NCBI GenBank assembly: GCA_009995225.1
Contig: JAACPW010000017.1
Span: forward strand, 1-64,000
Length of the DNA stretch: 64,000 nucleotides
Direction of reading: 5' to 3'
Source of the DNA: Sphingomonadales bacterium
GTDB lineage: Bacteria > Pseudomonadota > Alphaproteobacteria > Sphingomonadales > Sphingomonadaceae
The stretch's first letter is position 1. Every line of letters starts with the position of its first letter. The position numbers were made by a program, and so were the translations under genes. A model generated the notes under the pieces. That model did no database searches, was not told where the DNA came from, and saw only the letters and a list, made by a program, of their open reading frames with translations. Of the stretch, positions 53,103 through 62,785 are shown piece after piece.

Positions 53103-53322
53103 TAGTCGCAGTTGAGAGGGGGCACGGCCGGAGCCGCACCCAATTCTCGCCATTTGGATGCGGTCGCGCTTTTCCCAGAAGCTGCCCTTCATGCATCGGC
53201 GCTGAGCTGGGCTGCTATCCGGCAATCGCAGCGCGCTCTCACGCGATGTGGGGACAAGCGAGGGAAAGCTTTAGGCCAGCTAGGCCTAAAAGCATGAAAC
53301 ACATCGTTATTTCAGAAGAAAT

Positions 53323-53397
53323 TGGCTCCCCGAGTAGGATTCGAACCTACGGCCAAGTGATTAACAGTCACCTACTCTACCGCTGAGCTATCGGGGA
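53323..53397 (-). tRNA. tRNA-Asn (anticodon GTT)
   Basis: 75-nt cloverleaf read on the minus strand: acceptor TCCCCGA / TCGGGGA, D-arm GCTC...GAGT, anticodon loop CTGTTAA with GTT, T-loop TTCGAAT in GTAGG...CCTAC, discriminator G and encoded CCA (53323-53325 on plus as TGG). Confidence 0.97.
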
Positions 53398-53425
53398 GCA
53401 ACTCTTCCAAGCTTTTGACCGATCA

Positions 53426-54220
53426 TCACGCTGTGATGAACTGTTCGGCCACGATCCGCTCTTCAAGGCTCTGGCCGGGGTCGAACAGCAGGGTCAGCGC
53501 GGTATCCTGCGCGATCTCCAGCCGGACTTCGGCAATGTCGCGCAGCTCCTTCTGGTCGGCCACGGCGGAAACGGGGCGCTTGGCGGGGTCGAGCACCCTG
53601 AGGATGATTTTCATGCGATCCGGCAAGATCGCACCGCGCCAGCGCCGGGGCCGGAACGGGCTGATCGGGGTCAGCGCCAGCAGCTTGCTGTCCAGTGGCA
53701 GGATCGGGCCGTGCGCGGAGAGATTATAGGCGGTCGATCCCGCCGGTGTTGCCACCAGCACGCCATCGCACACCAGTTCGCGAATCCGCACGCGATCCCC
53801 CACGGTGACTTCGATCTTCGCGGTCTGGCGGGTTTCGCGCAGCAGCGAAATTTCGTTGATCGCGCTCATCACATGGATCTCGCCGTCTTGCGTTTCCGCT
53901 TCGACCCTCAGCGGCGAAATCGACCAATGGCGCGCTTTGTTGACCCGCGCAGTGATGGCGGCACGCCTGTCATAACGGTTCATCAGAAAGCCGACCGTGC
54001 CAAGGTTCATCCCGAAAGCGGGGATGACGCGTCCTGCATCCAGCATCGCATGAAGGGTCTGGAGCATGAACCCATCGCCGCCCAGCACAACCACGGCATC
54101 CGCCTCATCCAGAGGCACCCAGTCACCCTGGTTCTGAAGGGCCTCGTAACCCTCAACGGCGCGCGGTGTGTCCGACGCGAGCAGCGCAAGCCGCCCATAC
54201 CCGTTCCCATTGCTCGCCAT
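53426..54220 (-). CDS. nadK: NAD kinase
   Basis: ATP-dependent phosphorylation of NAD+ to NADP+. 264 residues, including the GGDG motif (VVVLGGDGFMLQTLH), NLGTVGFLMN, the NE/SxxN-type AINEISLLRE block, and the conserved GVLVATPAGSTAYNLSAHGPILPL. The length is typical for the compact alphaproteobacterial form. It lies just after tRNA-Asn on the same strand and diverges from the EAL gene. Confidence 0.96.
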   Translation of the reverse strand: MASNGNGYGRLALLASDTPRAVEGYEALQNQGDWVPLDEADAVVVLGGDGFMLQTLHAMLDAGRVIPAFGMNLGTVGFLMNRYDRRAAITARVNKARHWSISPLRVEAETQDGEIHVMSAINEISLLRETRQTAKIEVTVGDRVRIRELVCDGVLVATPAGSTAYNLSAHGPILPLDSKLLALTPISPFRPRRWRGAILPDRMKIILRVLDPAKRPVSAVADQKELRDIAEVRLEIAQDTALTLLFDPGQSLEERIVAEQFITA

Positions 54221-54364
54221 GTTTCCCCCTCCGGTCGCGGTTACGCTTTATCCCCGGCGCATCGCTAGGCGTTCGTCCTGATGTGCCAGTTTCGGGCGGA
54301 TTGCAATTGATGCGAGGCAGGTTTGTAATCAATGATACAGGACACGCGGGGCAGAAGGAACGTC

Positions 54365-55195
54365 ATGGAACAGGGTCGAACATCGTTGCGTGGCTCGGCG
54401 CGTGGACGCTTTCCGGGTGTCAGCCCGGACGTGTTGGAAGCAGATTTGCTGCGCGCGCTCGACCGGCGCGAAATCGAAGTGCTGTTCCAGCCGCAGTTCT
54501 CATGCGTCACGGGCGCTCTGACCGGTGCCGAGGCGCTGGCGCGGTGGCGGCATCCCACCTTGGGAGCCGTGGGCGCGCGCGATCTGTTTGCCGTCGCCGA
54601 AAGGGCGGCGCTGGTCGCCCCGCTTTCGCGACATGTCGTTGCACGCGCGCTGGAGGATGCGGCAACCTGGCCCACAAACCTGATGCTTTCGCTCAACATC
54701 ACGCCAGAGGAACTGGGCGACCCCCGGTTTGCAGCCGATTTTGCTGCCCTGATTGGCCGATCCGTGATCGCACCGCAGCGGCTGATGCTGGAAATCACCG
54801 AAGACCTGTTGCTGCGCAATCTGCCTCAGGCGGCAAGCGCGCTGAAGGCGCTCCGGGGCCTCGGATTTCGCACCGCTCTCGATGATTTCGGCGCGGGGTT
54901 CTGCAATTTCCGCTACCTGCGCGAACTGCCTCTGGACGCGCTGAAACTGGACATGGCGATGGTGGAAGGCGTGCCTGCCGATGCGACGGCGCTGGCCGTT
55001 TTGCGGGCCATCATTGCCTTGGCCAAGGCCTTGGGTCTGGCGGTCTATGCCGAAGGGATCGAGGACGAAATCCAGCGCGCTGCAATTACCGCCGAGGGTT
55101 GCGATTTCTGGCAGGGCTTCCTTCGCGCACAGCCGATGCCCAGCGACAGCGTGATCGCGCTCGCACGAACGGCGCGGGGCATGGGGCACGGTTGA
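54365..55195 (+). CDS. EAL-domain c-di-GMP phosphodiesterase
   Basis: 276 residues from the ATG at 54365 (AAGGA 8 nt upstream). A single soluble EAL domain with no sensor or GGDEF domain. Catalytic residues appear intact: EALARWR (EAL), SLNITPEEL (Asn), MLEITEDLL (Glu), LDDFGAGF (DDFG, metal ligands), LKLDMAMVEG (Lys), AEGIEDE (Glu), and WQGFLRAQP in place of QGF/YxxxP. It should hydrolyse c-di-GMP to pGpG, promoting motility over biofilm. No partner diguanylate cyclase or two-component gene is adjacent. The N-terminal about 30 residues are basic and may be disordered. Confidence 0.92.
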   Translation: MEQGRTSLRGSARGRFPGVSPDVLEADLLRALDRREIEVLFQPQFSCVTGALTGAEALARWRHPTLGAVGARDLFAVAERAALVAPLSRHVVARALEDAATWPTNLMLSLNITPEELGDPRFAADFAALIGRSVIAPQRLMLEITEDLLLRNLPQAASALKALRGLGFRTALDDFGAGFCNFRYLRELPLDALKLDMAMVEGVPADATALAVLRAIIALAKALGLAVYAEGIEDEIQRAAITAEGCDFWQGFLRAQPMPSDSVIALARTARGMGHG

Positions 55196-55355
55196 GCGGC
55201 GGGCCGACGCGGTGTTCGGGCTAGAATCACGGCAGCGCAGATTAGAAGTCGGGTGATTTTCCCGCTTCGGGCGAAACATTGCGATGGTCGCTGGGTTCTG
55301 GCGTTGAATGCTGTAGTGACCGGCAGCCCACTTTATCCCGAAGGGATCACCAACC

Positions 55356-56141
55356 GTGAGACTCAAGCTCAACGTGCACCTCGACTACTGGTTCGAGGAA
55401 TTGTGCGATGTCCTCCTGCAAATCGAAGCCGCCGCTGTCGAAGGGCAATTGATCGAGCACGCGCACATCAATGTGGCACCCGTGATCCATTTTTCGCGCG
55501 TTCCGGCGCAGGACAATATCGGCGAGCGGATCTGGCTGCAGGCGCAGGGCCGTGTCGAGGTGGATTACGAGACCACCGTTCTGATCGACCGGCAAAGGGT
55601 GGATTACAGCCACCTGCCTGCCGTTGCGCTGCATGATGTGCCGGGCGATGTCGTGCCCTATCTTCTGCCATCACGCTATTGCCCATCGGACCAGTTCGCC
55701 GACATCGCGGTAGAGCGGTTTGGCGATCTGGAGGGCGGCGCCAAGATTGCAGCCATTCACGATTGGGTCGCAGCGCACCTGTCCTACGTGCCGGGATCGA
55801 GCAACGCTGAAACAACCGCGATGGACACATACGAAGGCGCAGAAGGTATTTGCCGCGATTACGCGCATCTCGTGATCGCGCTTGCCCGCGCCAGCGACAT
55901 ACCGGCCCGGATCGCAAGCGTTTACGCGCTGGGCGTCACCCCTCCCGATTTTCATGCGGTCGCCGAAGTGTTTCTGGGCGGTGCATGGCACATGGTCGAT
56001 GCCACCGGCATGGCCGAGGTGGCTGCAACAGCCACCATCGGTGTTGGGCGCGACATCGGCGATGTCGCTTTCCTCACAGCGTTCGGAATGCTGGAGATGA
56101 AAGGGCAAAGCGTTTCGGTGACAGCCGCCGATCACGGCTGA
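55356..56141 (+). CDS. Transglutaminase-like (cysteine protease superfamily) protein
   Basis: 261 residues, GTG start. The N-terminal beta-sandwich-like part (LNVHLDYWFEE ... VEVDYETTVLI) precedes a transglutaminase core with the Cys-His-Asp triad: GICRDYAHLVIALARA (Cys), DFHAVAEVFLGG (His), HMVDATGMAEV (Asp). Members are bacterial transglutaminase-like cysteine peptidases. No signal peptide, so cytoplasmic. The substrate is unknown. Convergent with mfd; stop is 17 bp before the mfd end. Confidence 0.88.
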   Translation: MRLKLNVHLDYWFEELCDVLLQIEAAAVEGQLIEHAHINVAPVIHFSRVPAQDNIGERIWLQAQGRVEVDYETTVLIDRQRVDYSHLPAVALHDVPGDVVPYLLPSRYCPSDQFADIAVERFGDLEGGAKIAAIHDWVAAHLSYVPGSSNAETTAMDTYEGAEGICRDYAHLVIALARASDIPARIASVYALGVTPPDFHAVAEVFLGGAWHMVDATGMAEVAATATIGVGRDIGDVAFLTAFGMLEMKGQSVSVTAADHG

Positions 56142-56158
56142 CAGCCAAGGCGGCGCAC

Positions 56159-59100
56159 CTAAGCTGCCTTTTTGGCTTTCGTCGCCTTCTTCACGATGCC
56201 CGAGAGGCCTTTGGTCAACTGGAACAGGCCGTTGAGGCGGCTTTGCGGATCGCTCCACGCACGGTTGATCACCAGCTTCATGTCGGGACGCAGCTTGGCA
56301 GTTTCCTTGCCGCCTTCATTGAGCCGGTCGACATAGGCGAGAAGGCCCCGCGGATCGGGGAAATCGTCGTTGTGAAAGGTCACCAGCGTTCCGCGCGCGC
56401 CAACATCAATCTTGGCGACGTTGCCACCGATGGCCTGATGCTTGATTTCAATCAGGCGAATGAGGTTCTTGGTGGGTTGTGGCAGATCGCCGAAGCGGTC
56501 GATCATTTCGGCGGCGAGGCTTTCAATCTCGTTCTGCCCCTCGGCCTGGTTCAGACGGCGGTAAAGCGCCATGCGCACGGCGAGGTCGGGGACATATTCC
56601 TCGGGGATCATGATCGGCGCATCAACGGTGATCTGCGGGGTGATCTTGTCGCGCGCCGGGGCGAGTCCCATTTCGCCGGCCTTGGCAGCCAGAATCGCTT
56701 CTTCGAGCATCGCCTGATAGAGTTCAAACCCAACCTCGCGAATGTGGCCGGACTGTTCGTCGCCCAGCAAGTTACCGGCACCGCGAATGTCGAGATCGTG
56801 GCTGGCAAGCTGGAAACCGGCGCCAAGGCTGTCGAGATCGCCGAGCACCTTCAACCGCTTCTGCGCCACTTCTGACAGCGCGACGCCGGCCTCATGCGTG
56901 AGATAGGCATAGGCGCGCAGCTTGGCCCGGCCCACGCGGCCGCGCAGCTGGTAAAGCTGGGCCAGACCAAAGCGGTCGGCGCGGTGGATGATGATGGTAT
57001 TGGCGCTCGGAATATCGAGCCCGCTTTCGACGATCGTGGTCGAGAGCAGCACATCGTACTTGCGGTCGTAGAAGGCGCCCATACGTTCCTCGACTTCGCT
57101 CGGGCTCATCTGGCCATGGGCGGAGACGGACTTGATCTCGGGCGCGTGTTCGCGCAGCCATTCTTCCACGTTGGCCATGTCGGCAATGCGGGGCACGACG
57201 ATGAAACTCTGCCCGCCGCGGTGGTGTTCGCGCAGCAAGGCTTCGCGCATCACCATGTCGTCCCATTCCATCACATAGGTGCGCACCGCGAGGCGATCGA
57301 CCGGCGGCGTCTGGATGGTGCTGAGTTCGCGCAGGCCCGACATTGCCATTTGCAGCGTGCGCGGGATCGGGGTGGCGGTGAGGGTGAGGACGTGGACATC
57401 GGCGCGTAGCTGCTTCAGCTTCTCCTTGTGGTTGACGCCGAACCGCTGTTCTTCGTCCACGATCACAAGGCCGAGATTTTTGAATCTGGTCGTCTTGGAC
57501 AGTATCGCATGCGTGCCCACGACGAGATCGATCGAGCCGCTCTCCAACCCTTCGCGCGTTTCGGTGGCTTCCTTTGACGTCACCAGCCGTGACAGGCGAC
57601 CGACATTCAGCGGGAATCCTGCAAAACGCTCGGCAAAGTTCTGGAAGTGCTGGCGGGCGAGGAGCGTCGTGGGGGCAACCACCGCCACCTGCTGCCCGTT
57701 CATCGCCGCAACGAAGGCGGCACGCAGAGCGACTTCGGTCTTGCCGAATCCGACATCGCCGCACACCAGCCGGTCCATCGGCCGGCCGCTGTCCAGATCG
57801 CCCAGCACGTCGGCGATGGCGCGTTCCTGGTCTTCGGTTTCCGACCACGGGAAACGGTCGGTGAACTGGCCGAGCGTGGCCGGATCGGCGGGGAGGGCAG
57901 GGGCCTGCCGCAGCGCCCGCGCGGCGGCGACCTGCATCAGCTCGCCCGCGATCGCGGTGATGCGTTCCTTCAGCTTGGCGCGGCGGCGCTGCCATGCCTC
58001 GCCGCCGAGCCGGTCAAGCTGAACCGCGAGTTCGGACGAGCCGTAGCGGCTGAGCACATCGATATTCTCGACCGGGATGAACAGCTTGTCCCCGCCTGCA
58101 TATTCCAGCGCGACACAATCGTGCTGGCTCTTGCCCACGGGGATCGGTTCAAGGCCGAGATAGCGCCCGATCCCGTGTTCGATATGCACCACCAGATCGC
58201 CGCGTGACAGCGCCTGAAGCTCGGCCAGGAAGGCGTCTGAATCCTTACGCTTCTTCTTGCGCCGCACCAGCCGGTCACCAAGCACATCGGCTTCCGTGAC
58301 CAGTTCCATCGTGTCGCTGGAAAACCCGGTTTCAAGCGGCAGCACCACTACAGCGGTCGTGTTCTTGGCCGCCAAGCCCAGCGCCTGCTGCCAACTGTCC
58401 GCCAGCGCGGTGGGAGCACCGGCTTCTTCAAGGATTGCTGCGATACGCCGGGCGCTGCCTTTGGAGTAGGCCGCAATCAGGGATTTGCGCGATGATTTGG
58501 CCGTGGTCTTGAAATGGCCGGCTGCGGCTTCGTAAACATTTTCCCCGCGCCCGCGTTCGGGGGAAAAGTCGCGGGCCGAACGAAAACCGAAATCAAGCAC
58601 GCTGGCGCTGTCGTCGGCACCAAAGCTGCTGGCGCGGTGGGCCGGCATGGCGGCAAGCGCCGTGTCGAATTCGCCCCGTGTCAGATAGAGCGCATCAGGC
58701 GCCAGGGGGCGGTAACTGCCCTTCTTCTCGCCTGCGATGCGGCCGCGCTGCTGGTGATAATCGGCAATATCCGTCAGCCGTTCCTCGGCCGCGCCGATTG
58801 CGCCCTGATCAATGATAACCACGTCATCCATGCCCAGATGGTCGAACAGGCTTGCCATCCGCTCTTCAAACAATGGAAGCCAGTGCTCCATGCCCGCCAG
58901 CCGCCGGCCATCGGACACCGCCTCGTAAAGCGGGTCTTGCGTGGCGTTGGCGCCAAAGAGTTCCCGGTAACGGGTGCGGAACCGCTTGATGCTGTCTTCA
59001 TCCAGCAGCGCTTCGGATGCGGGCAGGAGCAGATGCTCGTCGATCCGTTCGATGGTCAGCTGCGTGGCGGGATCGAACAGCCGCAGGCTTTCCAGCTCGT

Positions 59101-59659
59101 CTCCGAAAAAATCGAGCCGCAGGCCGGCATCGAGGCTCGACGGGAAGATGTCGACGATCGAGCCGCGCACGGCAAATTCGCCATGGTCGATCACGGTGTC
59201 GGTGCGCCCGTACCCCTGCCGGGTCAGCAATGCGGCAAGGCTTTTGTGCCCGATCGACGTGCCGACGCGAAACTCGCGCACGCTTTCGCGCACCCGGAAC
59301 GGGGTCAGCACGCGCTGCAAAACGGCGTTTACCGTGGTGACCAGCAACTGCTGTTTGGATCCCGGCTGCTGCAAGCGATGGAGCGCGGCGAGGCGCTCGG
59401 CACTGATCGAGAGAGCGGGACTGGCGCGGTCGTAGGGCAGGCAGTCCCACGCGGGGAAGACGATCACTTCGATCTCGGGCGCGAAGAATTGCGCGGCTTC
59501 GGCGGCGGCGCGCATGGCGGCGTCATCGGGCGCGATGAACACGGCGCGCTGCTTTGCCGCACGCGCCAGATCGGACAGCACGAGCGGCAGGCTGCCCCGC
59601 GGAAGCGAGGCAAGGGTCAGCGGTTCACGGGCCGCGAGGATGCGGTTGAGATCGGGCAT
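56159..59659 (-). CDS. mfd: Transcription-repair coupling factor Mfd
   Basis: 1166 residues from the ATG at 59659. It releases RNA polymerase stalled at lesions and recruits UvrA. UvrB-homology region at the N-terminus (IVFPAWDCLPYDRASP, STEVSEV-like sequence absent), RNA-polymerase-interacting domain around residue 500 (LVHIEHGIGRYLGLEPI), and translocase motifs GDVGFGKTEVALRAAFVAAM (Walker A), LVIVDEEQRFGV (DExQ), LTATPIPRTLQMAM and LYQLRGRVGRAK, then the C-terminal D7 domain with RFGDLPQPTKNLI. A long upstream in-frame extension is antisense to other sequence and not family-like, so it is excluded. sdhE follows 53 bp upstream. Confidence 0.97.
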   Translation of the reverse strand: MPDLNRILAAREPLTLASLPRGSLPLVLSDLARAAKQRAVFIAPDDAAMRAAAEAAQFFAPEIEVIVFPAWDCLPYDRASPALSISAERLAALHRLQQPGSKQQLLVTTVNAVLQRVLTPFRVRESVREFRVGTSIGHKSLAALLTRQGYGRTDTVIDHGEFAVRGSIVDIFPSSLDAGLRLDFFGDELESLRLFDPATQLTIERIDEHLLLPASEALLDEDSIKRFRTRYRELFGANATQDPLYEAVSDGRRLAGMEHWLPLFEERMASLFDHLGMDDVVIIDQGAIGAAEERLTDIADYHQQRGRIAGEKKGSYRPLAPDALYLTRGEFDTALAAMPAHRASSFGADDSASVLDFGFRSARDFSPERGRGENVYEAAAGHFKTTAKSSRKSLIAAYSKGSARRIAAILEEAGAPTALADSWQQALGLAAKNTTAVVVLPLETGFSSDTMELVTEADVLGDRLVRRKKKRKDSDAFLAELQALSRGDLVVHIEHGIGRYLGLEPIPVGKSQHDCVALEYAGGDKLFIPVENIDVLSRYGSSELAVQLDRLGGEAWQRRRAKLKERITAIAGELMQVAAARALRQAPALPADPATLGQFTDRFPWSETEDQERAIADVLGDLDSGRPMDRLVCGDVGFGKTEVALRAAFVAAMNGQQVAVVAPTTLLARQHFQNFAERFAGFPLNVGRLSRLVTSKEATETREGLESGSIDLVVGTHAILSKTTRFKNLGLVIVDEEQRFGVNHKEKLKQLRADVHVLTLTATPIPRTLQMAMSGLRELSTIQTPPVDRLAVRTYVMEWDDMVMREALLREHHRGGQSFIVVPRIADMANVEEWLREHAPEIKSVSAHGQMSPSEVEERMGAFYDRKYDVLLSTTIVESGLDIPSANTIIIHRADRFGLAQLYQLRGRVGRAKLRAYAYLTHEAGVALSEVAQKRLKVLGDLDSLGAGFQLASHDLDIRGAGNLLGDEQSGHIREVGFELYQAMLEEAILAAKAGEMGLAPARDKITPQITVDAPIMIPEEYVPDLAVRMALYRRLNQAEGQNEIESLAAEMIDRFGDLPQPTKNLIRLIEIKHQAIGGNVAKIDVGARGTLVTFHNDDFPDPRGLLAYVDRLNEGGKETAKLRPDMKLVINRAWSDPQSRLNGLFQLTKGLSGIVKKATKAKKAA

Positions 59660-59712
59660 AGGTTTCCAGTCAAGCGGCACGGGACCAAAGGGTTCCCGCA
59701 GGACGCTTTGGT

Positions 59713-59991
59713 TCAGCGCGGAATATCGACGTAATCGAGGCGTCGCATGGTTTCCAGCAGATCGCCGGCCAAGTGCTCCGGCGGCGACTGCGAACCCAAT
59801 GCCCAAGCCATCACGTCGACGTCATCTTCATCCAGCAGAGCTTCAAACCAGACCAGTTCCGCCTCGTCCCATGTCGTGTGGTAGCGATCGTAAAAGCCGC
59901 CGATCATGTAATCGGCTTCACGCGTGCCACGGTGCCAGCTGCGGAACTTGGCGCGGGCGAGACGTTGGTCGAAGGAGGGTGTGTCGGTCAT
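59713..59991 (-). CDS. sdhE: FAD assembly factor SdhE
   Basis: 92 residues from the ATG at 59991. It promotes covalent FAD attachment to succinate dehydrogenase SdhA. The key R-G-x-x-E motif is WHRGTREADYMIGGFYD, with helices WDEAELVWFEALLDEDDVDV and LETMRRLDYVD. The fold and length match the SdhE/Sdh5 family. Placement between recG and mfd is common in alphaproteobacteria. An alternative Met three codons upstream exists. Confidence 0.93.
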   Translation of the reverse strand: MTDTPSFDQRLARAKFRSWHRGTREADYMIGGFYDRYHTTWDEAELVWFEALLDEDDVDVMAWALGSQSPPEHLAGDLLETMRRLDYVDIPR

Positions 59992-60062
59992 AAGCCTCAC
60001 CTAGCCACAGCCTTGCGCCGCTTCAACTCGCAATGCAGGCAACGTAGTGATAGCGCAGCGCG

Positions 60063-62138
60063 ATGCGCCCCGAGGCTCTCAATCCGCTGTTTGCCGAAGT
60101 CCAGACGCTTGACGGCGTCGGGCCGAAGCTGATGAAGCCGCTGGAGAAGCTCGGCCTGACGCGAATCAAGGACCTTGCCTACCATCTGCCCGAACGTTTC
60201 GTGAGCCGCACAGCGATTGCCGATCTCGATTCGGGCAGCGAAGGCGAGCAGGTGATTATCGCGCTGACAGCCGTGGAGCACCGTGCCCCGCGTGCCGGCA
60301 GCCGCGGGCCTTACCGGGTGCTGGCGCAGGATGACATCGGCAATATCTGCGCGCTGACGTGGTTCGGAAAAGCGGCTTATGCGGCGAAAAAGCTCGTTCC
60401 CGTGGGCGAAAAGCGTTGGATCGCAGGGCGGCTCGACCGTTATGGCGATATGCTCCAGATCGTTCATCCCGACCACATCGAGGCTGAAAGTGCGGCCAAC
60501 ATGGGGCGTCAGAGCGAGCCGGTCTATCGCCTGTCGGATGGCCTCACGCAGCCGCGCATCGGCGATTTTACGCGCCAGGCACTCGCCCGGCTGCCGGAGC
60601 TTCCCGAGTGGATCGAACCCGGACAACTCGCACGTGCGGATTGGCCTGCATGGCGTGATGCGTTGCAATTGGGGCATGAGACAACCGACACCAAGGCGCA
60701 TGATCGCCTCGCCTATGACGAGCTGCTGGCCAACAGCCTTGCGTTGCTGCTGGTCAAGGCAGAGGGGCGGCGGCGCAAGGGGCAGGCGCTTGCCGGTGAC
60801 GGCGGCTTGCGGGCGAAATTGCATTTGCCTTTCGCACTGACCGGCGCGCAGGCCCGTTCGATCACCGAAATCGCCGGCGACTTGGCGCAGGAGGCCCCGA
60901 TGCTGCGGTTGCTGCAGGGCGATGTCGGCGCAGGCAAGACGGTGGTGGCGCTGAACGCTATGCTGATCGCGGTCGAAGCGGGCAAGCAGGCCGCGCTGCT
61001 CGCGCCGACCGAGATCCTCGCGCGGCAACATTTCGAAACCTTGCGCACAATGCTTGCGCCCACCGGGGTCAACATCGCGCTGCTGACCGGACGGGCCAAG
61101 GGGCGCGAGCGTGAGGGGCTGTTGATGGGGCTGATGGACGGCTCAATCCAGATGCTTGTCGGCACCCATGCGATTTTTCAGGACACGGTCAATTATCGCG
61201 ATCTGGGCCTTGTCGTGGTCGACGAGCAGCACCGGTTCGGCGTGGCGCAGCGTCTTGCTTTGGCGGCGAAGGGCCGCCGCGCGCCGCACACGCTGGCCAT
61301 GACGGCGACGCCGATTCCACGCTCGCTCACGCTGGCGCAGTATGGCGAGATGGATGTGAGCCGTCTCGATGAATTGCCCCCCGGACGGCAGGCAATCGAT
61401 ACGCGCGTGGTGCCGCAGGAGCGGATGGAAGAGGTGGTTGCCGGGGTGGAGCGGCACCTGGCCAGCGGCCAGCAGGCCTATTGGGTCTGCCCGATGGTGC
61501 GCGAAATTGATGGCGCCCCGGACCTGGCAGATATCGCCGCTGCCGAAGCACGATTTGCGGCACTCAAGGAGCGATTCGGCGATGCGGTTGCGCTGGTTCA
61601 CGGTCAACTCCGCCCCGAAATCAAGGACGCCGCGATGGAGCGGTTTGCCAGCGGACAGGCGCGGCTGCTGGTGGCGACCACAGTGATCGAGGTCGGCGTC
61701 GATGTGCCTTCGGCCACGCTGATGGTGATCGAACAGGCCGAACGTTTCGGCCTTGCCCAGTTGCACCAACTGCGGGGCCGGGTGGGGCGGGGCGCAGAGA
61801 AATCCACCTGCCTGCTGCTGCGCGGCGGCGCCTTGTCGGAGACCGGGCGGGCCAGGCTGGCTCTGATGCGCGAAACGCAGGATGGATTCCGCATCGCCGA
61901 GGAGGATTTGGCACTACGCGGCGGCGGCGAGTTGCTGGGCACGCGGCAATCAGGCGAAGCTGCGTTCCGGATCGCCAATCTTGAACAGATGCAAAAACTT
62001 CTGCCGATTGCGCATGGCGATGCGCGGCTGCTGATGGAGCGTGACGGCGGCCTTACCAGTCCCCGCGGCGAGGCGGCGCGGCTGCTGCTCTACCTGTTTG
62101 AACGCGATTGGGGCGTGCAACTTCTTCGCGGTGGCTAA
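60063..62138 (+). CDS. recG: ATP-dependent DNA helicase RecG
   Basis: 691-residue branch-migration helicase that reverses stalled replication forks. N-terminal wedge/OB domain (LDGVGPKLMKPLEKLGL ... DLAYHLPERFV, then the beta-barrel with ALTWFGKAAYA). Helicase motifs: GDVGAGKTVVALNAM (Walker A), VVVDEQHRFGVAQR (DEQH), MTATPIPRSLTLAQYG, the TVIEVGVDVPSATLMVIEQ and LHQLRGRVGRG motifs, and the TRG-like C-terminus. Length standard. The start ATG at 60063 follows a divergent 71-bp gap from sdhE. Confidence 0.97.
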   Translation: MRPEALNPLFAEVQTLDGVGPKLMKPLEKLGLTRIKDLAYHLPERFVSRTAIADLDSGSEGEQVIIALTAVEHRAPRAGSRGPYRVLAQDDIGNICALTWFGKAAYAAKKLVPVGEKRWIAGRLDRYGDMLQIVHPDHIEAESAANMGRQSEPVYRLSDGLTQPRIGDFTRQALARLPELPEWIEPGQLARADWPAWRDALQLGHETTDTKAHDRLAYDELLANSLALLLVKAEGRRRKGQALAGDGGLRAKLHLPFALTGAQARSITEIAGDLAQEAPMLRLLQGDVGAGKTVVALNAMLIAVEAGKQAALLAPTEILARQHFETLRTMLAPTGVNIALLTGRAKGREREGLLMGLMDGSIQMLVGTHAIFQDTVNYRDLGLVVVDEQHRFGVAQRLALAAKGRRAPHTLAMTATPIPRSLTLAQYGEMDVSRLDELPPGRQAIDTRVVPQERMEEVVAGVERHLASGQQAYWVCPMVREIDGAPDLADIAAAEARFAALKERFGDAVALVHGQLRPEIKDAAMERFASGQARLLVATTVIEVGVDVPSATLMVIEQAERFGLAQLHQLRGRVGRGAEKSTCLLLRGGALSETGRARLALMRETQDGFRIAEEDLALRGGGELLGTRQSGEAAFRIANLEQMQKLLPIAHGDARLLMERDGGLTSPRGEAARLLLYLFERDWGVQLLRGG

Positions 62139-62142
62139 TGCC

Positions 62143-62643
62143 TCAATCCCCGACAGCTGCCATTTCGCGCAAGAAACGGTCGGCCCAGCCATGAACGCCC
62201 CGATCAATGTCGCTCCACGCCGTTTCGAAAGCGGCGACATCGCCGTAGTAGGGATCCGCCACGGGTTCGCCTTGGCGGCCATCGACGGCGTCCAACAACA
62301 TCGCCATTTGGGCCGTGGCCCCGCGTGGGGCGCGGGCGCGCAGCGCTTCAAGATTGGCGCGATCCATCACGATGATGTGGCTGAAATTGAAAAAATCGTC
62401 CCGTTCAATCTGCCGCGCCGATTGTCCGGCGATATCGATGCCGTTTTGCTGTGCTACCGCAATGGCCCGCGCATCAGGCGGACTGCCAATATGAAAGGAC
62501 GCCGTTCCCGCTGAATCGATTGCGCAAGCCAGCCCTCGATCCGACGCAACAGCGCGGAACGCTCCTTCTGCCATTGGTGACCGGCAAATATTGCCAAGAC
62601 ACACAAACAGCACGCTGATATTGTGCTTTTGCCCCCCATGCAT
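62143..62643 (-). CDS. Low molecular weight protein-tyrosine phosphatase
   Basis: 166 residues. Active-site P-loop VCLGNICRSPMAEG (C-x5-R-S) near the N-terminus and the general acid Asp in VADPYYGD near the C-terminus, separated by the usual 110-120 residues. Dephosphorylates tyrosine residues or arginine/ small phosphates; bacterial members often regulate polysaccharide export, but no such genes are near. The frame begins at an ATG with HGG-type residues; a start a few codons later is possible. Convergent with recG. Confidence 0.93.
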   Translation of the reverse strand: MHGGQKHNISVLFVCLGNICRSPMAEGAFRAVASDRGLACAIDSAGTASFHIGSPPDARAIAVAQQNGIDIAGQSARQIERDDFFNFSHIIVMDRANLEALRARAPRGATAQMAMLLDAVDGRQGEPVADPYYGDVAAFETAWSDIDRGVHGWADRFLREMAAVGD

Positions 62644-62785
62644 AAGGCGCGGTTAGTCGAAAATCGTGTAGCTGTCCACGCTTATGGTGTTGGTTTCACG
62701 CAAAAGATATCTCCACATTGGGTTAGAACCGTCCGATGTAAGCCTCGATGTGCGCTGATGGCAGCCGGGTTGGGCCTGGCGAACG
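62644..62785. other. Intergenic region, 142 bp, no obvious elements
   Basis: Separates the phosphatase start from the kinase end. I see no coding sequence, palindrome or T-run that would support a terminator or promoter call. Confidence 0.5.

Larger units (their letters stand above)
52870..53322. other. Intergenic region, 453 bp, hairpin-rich
   Basis: No convincing coding sequence. It contains the strong stem at 52876-52904, a degenerate-looking stretch GCTGCCTTTCTGGAAACGAC / CCAAAGTGG around 53018-53048, and a block of two adjacent hairpins at 53057-53102, which look like dispersed intergenic repeats. The final 100 bp before tRNA-Asn show nothing specific. Confidence 0.6.

Noticed and set aside
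52980..53386. Several small frames in the spacer before tRNA-Asn
   Set aside because: They run through palindromic and degenerate sequence, overlap the tRNA, and lack ribosome sites or conservation-like features.
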